Positions 1-9,475 of a stretch of DNA of 21,083 bases are shown here, one piece after another. Location: positions 1 through 21,083 of the forward strand of contig JNEM01006106.1 in NCBI GenBank assembly GCA_000697335.1, in the 5' to 3' direction. The stretch comes from Conidiobolus incongruus B7586 (taxonomy: Eukaryota; Entomophthoromycota; Entomophthoromycetes; Entomophthorales; Conidiobolaceae). Within the stretch, counting starts at the first letter, position 1, and each line of letters opens with the position of its first letter. Below the pieces are notes generated by a model. That model had not been told where the DNA came from. It did not search any database and saw nothing but the letters and a program-made list of their open reading frames with translations. The position numbers and the translations under genes were made by a program.

Positions 1-590
1 ATATTTAAATGATTTCTTTAATTTACTTATATATCATTTAATAATTATATAATTATATAAATATTTAATAATGTATATCAATCTATAATAATATAATATT
101 GATATAAAACATATTTTATCATTATCTTAATAAAAAAGATATTTTTAATAATAATTTAAATCAAAAATTAAGCATTAATTTATCCCATTTTACCTATAAT
201 TATAATAATATATAGACTATAATAATAAATAATTTAATAAGCTCTATAAATTACTAATATTATATTAAAAATTTTGAAATATTAATTGATAATATTAAAA
301 TTATATTAAGGAAGCTTTAAATTTTTTTAAATAATAGTGATTATTGATGGTATAAAATAATAATAAAATTCAAATCAAAGAAAAATGATTTAAATTGATT
401 TAATCAAGGATATTTAATAAAATCAAATTGGATTGTAACATAAATTTTAGCATATAAAATACATAATTAAATATTATAAAGAATTAGATATTTAATCTCA
501 ATAAAACTTGTTCTTATAATTGAAGTCAAAACAAAAACATAAATATTTTTAATAAACTAAAGAAGATAATAATATATTTAGTTTTGTATT

Positions 591-712
591 GTTTGAAACT
601 AAATACTAGAGTGAAATAATATCCAAGTATCTGTATTACAAGTGATATATATAAGCCATGATTTAATATTAATATAGGCATTCTCTGAACTTGCGGAAAA
701 TCCAGGAAAGAC
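591..712. repeat. diverged dispersed repeat, copy A
   Basis: This segment aligns in the same orientation with 4978-5108. The best block is an identical 14-mer, TATCTGTATTACAA, at 628-641 and 5014-5027. It is flanked by similar blocks: GTTTG..A.TAAATACT before it, and TTAATATT.ATAGG.AT then ..TCCAGG after it. Read on the minus strand, copy A stays open for about 40 codons and copy B keeps the matching residues CNTD followed by an aromatic-rich run. The pair could therefore be scraps of a duplicated gene or element rather than non-coding DNA. The family was not recognised. Confidence 0.4.
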
Positions 713-737
713 TTTGCATTAATTTCATCTTTCTATA

Positions 738-786
738 TAACCAATCATAATTATAATTAATACTCGATTGATCCAATAATTGGTTA
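738..786. promoter_or_regulatory. inverted pair of CCAAT boxes upstream of the Rab5 gene
   Basis: TAACCAAT at 738-745 and its exact reverse complement ATTGGTTA at 779-786 face each other, about 455-500 bases before the start codon. A further CCAAT lies between them at 773-777. CCAAT boxes are bound in fungi by the Hap2/3/5 (NF-Y) complex. A similar inverted pair precedes CDT1. Function is inferred; in AT-rich DNA such motifs also occur by chance. Confidence 0.3.
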
Positions 787-1240
787 CATTATTATTAAAA
801 AAATAAATCAATGAATCAGATTAACAATCATTATCATAGATCATTAAATTGCCCATAATTGACATCTGCAAATATAGTAATGAAAAATTATTATCAAAAT
901 AAAGTATTAAGTTCAAAATTGTATTTATATTATAAGCTTGATGATTTGAAATAGATAAATTCTAAAAGTTAATATTTGTCATATAATTCATAAAATAATT
1001 AAAAAGAAAATAATTCAAAAAATTTGAAAAAAAATGAGGTAAATTAATTCAAATTAAGGAGAAAATCATAAGAAATTCTACTTGCAAAAATGAGAAAAAA
1101 TTAAATCATTTTTAATCAATTCAAAATCATCATCAATCCAAAAATTATAAATTTAAAAAATAAAGGAAGATTTGAATAATATTAATTCTTTACTTTATTA
1201 AATATCAAAAAATTATATAGTTTAATAAATAAGGTTCAAA

Positions 1241-2277
1241 ATGTCGAGTGCTTCTAACAATACTAATTCATCAAGCGCTGCTAACTCCCCTAACCCTACT
1301 GTTAATAATAATGCGAAAAATACTATTCAAGTTAAATTGGTTTTATTAGGTATTAATAATGAATTTTCAATCCTAAATTACTTTTATTAATAATTATTTG
1401 AATTTTAGGAGAAGCTGCGGTTGGTAAATCTAGTGTAGCTTTACGTTTCGTTAATAAAGAATTTCAAGAGAATAAAGAACCTACTATTGGAGGTAAATTA
1501 TTTTTGAAAATTTTAATTTTTTTTTAATTCTAATTTTAAATTTATTTTAGCTGCCTTTTTAACTCAAAAATCTCCAGTTGGCGATAAAACTATTAAATAT
1601 GAAATTTGGGATACTGCCGGTCAAGAACGTTTTCACTCTTTAGCTCCTATGTACTATCGTAACGCTCAAGCCGCTGTAGTCGTTTATGATATTACTAAAA
1701 AGGTAGGGATGATGAATTTTTTTATTATTTAGATTTTTAAAGTTAATTATCAATTTAGGCTACTTTGGACAAGGCTATCGCTTGGATAAAGGAATTACAA
1801 CGTCAAGCTAATGGAAATATTGTGATTGCCTTATGTGGTAACAAATTAGATTTGGCAGATGAAATACAAGAAAATGAAGGTGAAGTTGAAGAAGGCCAAG
1901 AAGGAGGCGAAACAACTACCGCTCGCCAAGTCGCCACACAGGTTGGTGAGGAATGTGCCCGCGAATTTGGACTTTTATTCTTTGAAACTAGTGCCAAGAG
2001 TGGTCAAGGCATCAATGAAATGTTTACTGAAATAGGTAAATATAACTGTGACTTTGGTTCTTTTCTAGTATGAACTAACTTTACTTTTGTAGCCAAAAAA
2101 TTGCCCTTAGACTCCATTATTTCTTCCAGAAACCCATACCGCCCCAACCAACTCAACAGTGGTAACGGAAGAATTGATTTGTTGCGTGAATCGGGAGGTG
2201 CCGATTCCTTGAACGGATCTCGCGGCGATCGCGCCAACACCAGCAATGGTGGATTCAACCGTGGCGGATGCTGTTAA
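1241..2277 (+). CDS. RAB5: Rab5/Ypt5-type small GTPase (early endosome)
   Basis: Five exons: 1241-1349, 1409-1492, 1551-1702, 1759-2035 and 2093-2277, joined by introns of 56-59 nt, give 268 aa. The G motifs are complete: P-loop GEAAVGKS at residues 37-44, switch I Thr62 in EPTIGAAF, switch II WDTAGQE 84-90, NKLD 143-146 and ETSAK 191-195. [16 protein letters not shown] and AKKLP are typical of Rab5/Vps21/Ypt51. The protein ends in Cys-Cys, the site for double geranylgeranylation. Rab5 proteins control homotypic fusion of early endosomes and vacuolar sorting. Two things make it longer than the usual 210-220 aa: a Ser/Asn-rich leader of about 30 residues and an acidic Glu/Gly insert at about 147-170, just after the guanine-specificity loop. 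The C-terminal tail is also long and Gly/Asn/Ser-rich. The start is the first in-frame ATG, with AAA before it. Subfamily is confident; the exact paralogue is not. Confidence 0.95.
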
Positions 2278-2751
2278 AGCTTTGGACCAACTCTCCAATC
2301 ACCATACTAATCTTCTCTATTTGTTAAAATCTTTTAATATCAACAAGTTTTGATTGACAACATTGAAGTGTTGAATATATGCCTTCATTTGTGATTTTTA
2401 CTACTAATATAACTACCCCAATTTCAACACATATATATCTATTATCTAAGTTTTTGCATATATCTTTTTATTTCGTCAATATTAGATATATATCAACATT
2501 TCTATATCATTTTTTATAAAAATGATAATATTTCCTTTTAGTTTATATACAATAAATTTTCAAATTAATTTACAAAATTTACATCATTTATTCAAATATT
2601 TGTATGATGTTTGGCCATGTATATAAAATAAATATTTAAATTCCAAAATTTACATATTTATCGCCACTGTTATTCTTTACATTTTTATTTTTGATTTTGA
2701 TAGTAATTATTCATCATTGATCAGATCAACTTTTGAATTATCCAATTTATT

Positions 2752-2942
2752 ATTAGTATAACAAAGCGCTCGGTTTGGTCTTCTTCATCCATGCGCTTAC
2801 AATTAAACTTGTCCAAAGTTGATCAAATATGATCACTCTTATTCAAGTCCTGGATAAAGTTCAGAGATCCCGAGGGGTAAGCTCCAACAGCAATCCTGGA
2901 AGACTGGCTCAACTGACTGTTAGATAGCGAAGGAGTATATTT
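2752..2942 (-). mobile_element. probable fragment of a non-LTR (LINE) reverse transcriptase region
   Basis: On the minus strand one frame gives a protein-like stretch of about 40 codons ending ...SSRIAVGAYPSGSLNFIQDL, then a stop, then a further open stretch containing LDKFNCKRMDEEDQTERF. The pattern A-x-GA-Y-x-(S/T)-x-x-x-x-FIQ-L resembles the segment downstream of the reverse-transcriptase domain of fungal LINEs, where lines like LRL-x-GA-Y/F-(R/P)-(S/T)-T-P are common. The island is clearly richer in G and C than its surroundings, as expected of former coding DNA. It is too short to be active and has at least one stop. An unrelated host pseudogene is possible. Confidence 0.3.
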
Positions 2943-4977
2943 CTAGCGATATTGATATCTTGATCTATCTCTACATGGCATTAAGAATACTTGAAAGTCC
3001 TACTTGATCCAAGTTATATAAACAAATATCCGCAATTACAGCATGCTTTATTTGTGTGATTCTTGTTACAAATAATTATCTTTTACCAAAAAGGTATTCT
3101 CTTGCTTTGCTGAGTAAGCTTTAATTTAATTTTGAATAACCTCACTTTAACCTTACTCTCATGCATTCACTCCAAATATATTTAATAATTTTTCTCACTA
3201 TCTTTTCAGTCTCAAATTCAGGATTCAAACCAATGTGATATTTTTAGGCAATTGATTTGGTAAGTTACTTATGAGCCTTATTAAAATGTTTTTAATTTTC
3301 TTTTTGATTCCTTTAGTTGTTCTGGTTATTTTATAGTGCTATTTATAATAATTTTCCTTCTAAAACTATTTGAATTATAATTTATTAGAAATATAATACA
3401 CTTAATAAATTTTATTAATATATCTTTTTCTTTATTAAATAAACAAACCAAAAAAGAGTAACTTATCATAAAATTTAATTAATGGGATAATAAGCCAAAA
3501 TTCTTTCTTTCATTGTACTTTACTTATAAGCTTGGTTATTCCTTTTAATTCATTAGCATTAAAATAAAATGATAGGATACACTGTGTAATAAGGACAAGG
3601 TATTATTATTGTTTAATTTATTAGTAGGGAAAGCTAGTATTGATTAACATTATTTAAATTTTCTTTTTATCCAAATATTGAGTAATTATATAATTTATAA
3701 AAACTATTTTTTATGTTTATTAAAGATTTTTATAAAAGAATAACCAAGTTTATTAAAATGAACATAGGATTTAATAATAAATTAAAGATAGTATTAAAGG
3801 TTTAAATATTTGATAGTGAATACATCAAACTAAGGATACAAGGCGTTATAATAATTGAATAGAGTATAATTGAGATAAATAAATTGAATATATTACAATT
3901 AACATTTACACCAAGCCTTGTCCTATGAAGGAGGCAAATATAATCATATTTTTCTGGAAATGGTTCTGCTACTTAGATTAGGTTATTATTAAGAAAAATA
4001 ACATGGAAAATATTTGATTTCTTTCAATATATTAGAGTGAATAATTATTAATTTTGATATCCTACTTTCTTTTTGTATTTAATTTTGACTGCTTTTATAC
4101 AATAAAATTAATTTTATATATTTTTGATAAATTATTAAAACTTGATCTGAAATATCAGAGGAAGTTAATATATATATTCGTTAATATTATAGATATAATT
4201 TGAAGTTAAATATTATCTTATCATTCTTATGAAATGTGAAATATAATATTTTTTATTTTTAATAAGAGATAGATAATGTTTTTCTTTTTGTCCCAAACAA
4301 TTATATCAATATTTTTCTTTTTTAACAGTTTAATAAAATTTAGATTCACTTTGTTCTTTTAATATTAATTATTAATTGTGTATTATATGCTTTATTTATT
4401 ACTTAGTTTTACCTAATATTGCCTCCCTTTGGTTGTCATAAAACAATTCTAATTTATAAAAAATTATTTTTTGGTTCATTTATTAAGTTATGTATGTAAT
4501 GTTTTGATTAAATATAATAATTCCATATTATTTTTTGAAGATCAATCCAGAGAGCTTAATTAATAATAGAAAACTAGTTTTTATCGGTAATGACAATATC
4601 AGAGATAATTTATTTGTATACCCAATATAATAATATTCAAAATATATAATATTTGTTATTTAGTTTTAATTTGATATTTATGAATATTTTTAAGCAGAAT
4701 TAAATTTAAATTTCCCAGTCTTGTTTTTAGCATTTGAAATGACTCTTGCTTAATATGTCTCGTTTTTTTTTCGTAAATTGAATCAAGTGTTATATAATAT
4801 GAAAAATAAAACAAAGCCAAAATCCAGCTAAAGTTCATAGGACTTTAATATTTTCAGCTTTATCCCAATATCTAAGATTTTTATTAATATTCATATTTGG
4901 GGTTATATTTTGGATGCAGAAACATCGTCAGAATTATTTTATACAAATAATAGTGATATTGTGATTAGTGTTATAAA

Positions 4978-5108
4978 GTTTGTAATTAAATACTTGATAA
5001 AATGATATTTGAATATCTGTATTACAAATGAAATTTTGCCTAAACCCTTATTAAATATTGATAGGTATACTTAAACTCAAAGAGAATTCTGAAAATATTC
5101 CAGGTCAA
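4978..5108. repeat. diverged dispersed repeat, copy B
   Basis: Direct-orientation partner of 591-712, about 4.4 kb away, sharing an identical 14-mer at 5014-5027 and several shorter blocks on both sides with small insertions. The two copies are too diverged to be recent. They flank the Rab5 gene and the gene-poor stretch. No terminal repeats or target-site duplication could be recognised by eye. Confidence 0.4.
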
Positions 5109-6441
5109 ATTTAATAAATTTTTGACAATACTATTATACTTCCTGAGTAATATCTTTAGTTAATTTTTATAGATTTTCATTTGAGTAATATACATATTAT
5201 TGAAATTCAATTATTTATTATATACAAACTAGGTATAAATTAAATATAATTACTGATGTAATTGAATCATTATTTAAAATTAATTGATTTTGATATATTT
5301 GTTGATATTACATTTAATATAATAATTAATTATTATTCTTTCTAATTATAATTATTTACTCTTTTTTATATTTGACAAACAACATATCTATGTTTAATAT
5401 ATTTTGACATTGATCAATTATACTATATATTCAGTGGAGTTAATCAAATATGCATGTTTAGAAATAATTATGTAAAATGCTATTTATCAGTTGATTTAAT
5501 ACAAACATGTAATATGTAATAATTATCATTTATAGTTATAATCGATAATAAAATTTGATAGTTAAAAATCTATACGTCTACAAGTATTACAACATTTAAA
5601 AAGTTTATTCAAATACTAAAATAGTTAGAAATCTTTCATTGTTATATGTATAAAGCTAATGTTATTTAAAACTCTTTAGTTATATTTGAATGGGGCTATG
5701 ATATGATTTGGTTGGAAAAAAAGTCAAATAGTATTATAGAATCAAATATATTAAATTACAATAATCATAAATTTATTATAATATATTTATATACGCAAAA
5801 ATTTCAATATATTTATGATTTTGTTATTCATCATAGCTTCAATTCAAATAAAACTGTCTTATAAATTAGTTTGAAGGGTGTGGCTCTTGTTCTATGTAGC
5901 TACTATCCTTAAATCTCGTAATAGGCAAAATATATTTAAATTTTTTGATTTTTGAAGTATTATGGATTTGATATTTAGCTTGAAATAAAATATGATCCAT
6001 ATTCTTTTCTATATGTTTCTTAACAATTGTCATATTTGTTTTTAAAAGTTCATCCAAAATCAACATGTATAAGGTTATATAAATCTGAAAATTTTTGAAC
6101 TAAAAATTTATTTGATTACATTTAGAATTAATTATAATTTCAAAGATAACGAAATTATTTTTATAACCGAATTAGGTAATGGTATCATTTACATTAAAAT
6201 TGAATCAATCGACTATTTTAAATATATGAATCAGCAGTATTAAAATCTATAATGTTATAAATAGAAAAGATTAATAAAATATTTTAAAGTCTATATAAAT
6301 TCCGAGAATCAAATAGAAAAATATAATGTTTTAATGAATTGATAAAACGATTTTAAAAGCATGATAAATTATTAATATATCAAGCTTCAAAAATCAAAAT
6401 TTACTAAATTTACAACTCATCAACTAAATTAAGATCAATAG

Positions 6442-6499
6442 CCAATCATCGGGAAGAGTTACACTGATTTAAACTAAATGGATGATTTAAATTGATTGG
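6442..6499. promoter_or_regulatory. CDT1: inverted pair of CCAAT boxes upstream of CDT1
   Basis: CCAATCA at 6442-6448 and its exact reverse complement TGATTGG at 6493-6499 lie about 170-230 bases before the CDT1 start. The arrangement repeats the one before the Rab5 gene. Between them, ATCGGGAAGA at 6448-6457 reads on the other strand as a weak E2F/MBF-like TCTTCCCGAT. No classical MluI box (ACGCGT) was seen, although CDT1 is S-phase regulated in other fungi. Confidence 0.3.
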
Positions 6500-6668
6500 T
6501 TCATTGTTCCCAATTCCTTAAAATATAAATTAAAGGGTATCCAGTCTTTATTTTCAAAATTGTGACATTATTAAAAATTTTTATTAACACAATTTTTAAT
6601 TATACAACTTACTAAAGACTGTTAAAGTACTTTAATATCCATTTTTGAACTTGAATTTGTTTTGAAAG

Positions 6669-8947
6669 ATGCCACCTAAAATTTCTAAATTGACCGATTT
6701 TTTACCAAATCAGAAGAAAACTATTGTAATTTCATAAAAAATTGAGTTTTGATAAAATTTTAATGCGATTGATAATTAGGTCAATGATAAATTAAAGAAT
6801 ACCTGCGATAACGAAATATCAAAAATTGGAGTGCCTATTAATTTAGATCATAAGGTAATCCTTTCAACTTTGTTTGGTTATATTTATCTCATGTTTTTTT
6901 CTCAGATTACTTCAACCGAAACTCTTGAAACTAACACCGTCGAAAAGCATAAAAATCAGTTAGAACTTCCAGTGTTGAGTCCAAAAAGAATTAGAACGTA
7001 ATGATATTATTCACTTTATTAAGCTTTTGCTAATAATTGTTAGTACTAGAACTCCTATTCCATTGAAAGCTAATGATAATGATCAGTTGAAACAAACCAG
7101 AATGAATGAGTATATTTTGAAAACGCCACAAAAGCAACCAATTAGTCCCAATCAAGTTAAAGTAAATGAGAATATTGTGGGTGATTCTCAAGAATCGGAA
7201 CTTAAGGTCAATGATAAGATCAATACTCAAGATAATCAGTAATTATATTTTTATTTATCATTCGTGATATATTTCTTATATAATATTATAGATCAACCGA
7301 TTCCGACTTTAATGAAACTGCTGAAGTCAAGTAAGTTGAATTATAAATATTTGATAATTAATCAAACTAATTCATATTCTAGACCTATTCCTGCATATAT
7401 CAAATATGCTCATTTATTAAATGATAAACCAATTCATAGAAGATATGAAGAGTAATTAACTCAAGATCATTTATATTCAAATACACTAACTAATAATTAG
7501 TGATGCATCACTCAGCAAAGTGACACCACCCCAACTTATCAGCGAAGGACCGAGAACCTTTTCAAGCACAATGCCAACCAAAAACACATTGCCAACCTTT
7601 CTAAAGTACAAGCATTTGACCAATTTAAAAGAAAAGAAAAGCTTGCCCAAACCATTCGAAATCCTCAAGCAAAATTTTAGTGCACTCAGCAATATTATCA
7701 TGTTCAATCAATCTAAGAATCAGAATGTCATTTTCCACAAAATTCAGAAAAGTGTTGAAATGATTTCTAAACACTCTTTCTCCGTGCTGCAGTTGGGTCA
7801 GCTCAAGTGGCTATTGGGAGATCATCTCATTTGCAAGCGTGTTGAGATTATTTATAAGGGTGAGAAAATCACCAGTTGGGAATTGAGTTTATTGGATCAT
7901 GCCAGTCAATCTGGAAACACTTGGACATCTAACCAGCCCTTTACTTCGCAAGTATCTACTGGACCTACTACAGGTCAATCTTTAGAATATTATTTAAAAG
8001 ATCGACTATTTAGCATCGTTAATGAATCTTATCAGGTATACTGTGAATACATTAGTATATCTTTCATATACTTATTAGAATTAATTAGGCTTTTTTAAAG
8101 AAAAATAATTTAACAGTTGAAAATGATAATGAATGGCATCCCAAATTTGATATCAATTCAGTGGATACTACCATTCCATCGCATCCAGAAATCAGTGGAA
8201 AGAAAGAAATCAACCCAACTATTCAGCCAAAGGTAATTCAACTATTCCTATTCTTTACTCTTTATTTAATCGAACTATTATTTGTTTAGGCTGAGGATTC
8301 GCCCTCCGATTTCCAAAAATTATTAAATTTAGCCAAATCATCTTCCAAATCCCAAATCAACTTAACTAGTAACGAAAATAAAAGCATGGCAACCAGTATT
8401 AAAGACAGGAAAGCAGCTTTATTGGAAAAAGTAATTCAAATCAATATTTATTTAATTACTAAATACTCATTAATTATGATAGATTCGAGCTAAACAAGCC
8501 AACAAGCAAAAAATACAAGAGAATTCATCAGGTGGTCTAAGTTCCAAAAAGATCATGATGATTGATCAATTATTAAATTTGATAAATTCTATTTATCTGT
8601 AAGTGTACCTTATTTGGTTTAATTGACTGAATATTAATAATATATTTAGTATTTTCCAAAATACTAAAGGAAGTCCTATCATGTTGGATAAGGTCGTCGA
8701 CAAATTGGTATCCACTCAGAATTGTAGACTGAACCAAGGTAAATTATATCATTCACCAAATTTAAACACTCATTAACCTTATTTAGTTGAAATGGTTGAA
8801 CATCTACGACTCTTGAAGGAATTGGTACCCGATTTCTGTACCATTGAACCTGTAATTCACTCCAATTCGGAAATTATGAAATTGAATTTAACTGTTGAGT
8901 TGAAGAAAGTTAAATTCACATTAAGTAACTATAAATCTAATTTTTAA
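6669..8947 (+). CDS. CDT1: DNA replication licensing factor Cdt1
   Basis: Twelve exons: 6669-6725, 6780-6854, 6906-6997, 7044-7238, 7292-7330, 7383-7451, 7501-8035, 8089-8232, 8290-8430, 8483-8598, 8650-8738 and 8787-8947. The introns are 46-57 nt and the product is 570 aa. Cdt1 loads the Mcm2-7 helicase onto origins together with ORC and Cdc6. The large seventh exon carries the central CDT1 fold (about residues 224-350): LPKPFEILKQNFSALSN, then FHKIQKSVEMISKHSF and LGQLKWLL, matching the geminin-binding/Mcm-interacting domain of animal Cdt1. Residues about 474-555 form the C-terminal winged helix, with VEMVEHLRLLKELVPDF matching the end of the family. The N-terminus, ISKLTDFLPNQKK, resembles a PIP box with degron features (Thr-Asp and a basic residue four after it). 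Residues 20-220 are low-complexity Asn/Lys/Ser-rich and probably disordered. The third intron carries a clear CTAAT branch site and the sixth a CTAAC. Its 3' end faces the ARP gene. Confidence 0.9.
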
Positions 8948-9475
8948 TTAATTATATATATTTGACAATAAACGGTATAAGTATCATATGTTATTTAAAT
9001 TTACCAAATAATTTGGTTAATTTTAGCATTATATAAAATTATGTGATTCAATTATTATTGATTATTCTTAAATGATGAGCAATAACCAAAATTAAAATTA
9101 CTTGAGATTTTATAATTCAAATGTTAAAATCATATTATTATCATGCTTTTTTTAGTGTAATAATATTTAAATAAACTATGAAAATTAATCACAATATTAT
9201 TCTATGTATGAAGTGATATATTAATTTGATCTAATTATTAACTAACTAACAAAGTTTATAATATTATGCTTAATAATAAATCTACAAAAGTATACAATGA
9301 TTCCTTTTAATAAACACCATTTGATAAATTGTGAAATTGTTGACCTTATAATAAAATTAATTAAAAGACATGCCAAATATTGAATAGTATATAATAGAAA
9401 ATCAAACTAAACATATAAAGGTTAAAAATGTGCATTTTATAATGATTCAAATGATATTAATATAATATTGAAAAT
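8948..9475. other. convergent intergenic region between CDT1 and the actin-related gene
   Basis: About 530 bases between two converging stop codons, so it holds both 3' UTRs. It is AT-rich with no open frame worth reporting. Confidence 0.6.
8967..8972 (+). terminator. possible polyadenylation signal of CDT1
   Basis: AATAAA lies 20 bases after the CDT1 stop codon. The position is plausible, but the hexamer is common by chance in DNA this AT-rich. Confidence 0.3.

Larger units (their letters stand above)
1..1240. other. AT-rich intergenic DNA upstream of the Rab5 gene
   Basis: No gene could be built on either strand. The first 500 bases are almost pure A/T with stops in every frame. A slightly more GC-rich patch at about 590-790 holds one copy of a diverged repeat and an inverted CCAAT pair, listed separately. 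The last 200 bases, rich in A, are the likely promoter and 5' leader of the Rab5 gene. Confidence 0.6.
2278..6668. other. long gene-poor stretch between the Rab5 and CDT1 genes
   Basis: The first 400 bases are pyrimidine-rich on the plus strand and fit the 3' UTR of the Rab5 gene; AATAAA is present at 2551-2556. A more GC-rich island at about 2750-3060 contains the LINE-like fragment listed separately. Repeat copy B lies at 4978-5108. Short minus-strand ORFs near 4656-4838 and 5866-6066 have no recognisable motif and AT-driven composition. No tRNA, rRNA or known small RNA was recognised. The last 200 bases carry the CDT1 promoter. Confidence 0.5.

Noticed and set aside
150-330. Faint resemblance to the reverse-transcriptase/RNase H junction of a Ty3/gypsy-type fossil on the plus strand
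   Set aside because: The match is only a handful of residues in nearly pure A/T DNA, and no second domain or terminal repeat supports it.
2850-2900. Possible structured RNA in the GC-richer island
   Set aside because: No tRNA, snRNA, RNase P or SRP signature could be found, and the coding-like reading on the minus strand explains the composition better.
4656-4838. Minus-strand ORF of 60 codons
   Set aside because: Composition is AT-driven (Ile, Lys, Leu, Tyr, Asn), with no motif and no splice partner.
5866-6066. Minus-strand ORF of 66 codons
   Set aside because: It has a slightly more balanced residue mix than other ORFs of the gap but no recognisable domain; it could be a fossil scrap but cannot be supported.
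7027-7242. Plus-strand ORFs near 7027 and 7264 as separate small genes
   Set aside because: They are exons 4-6 of CDT1, joined by 46-53-nt introns with consistent phase.
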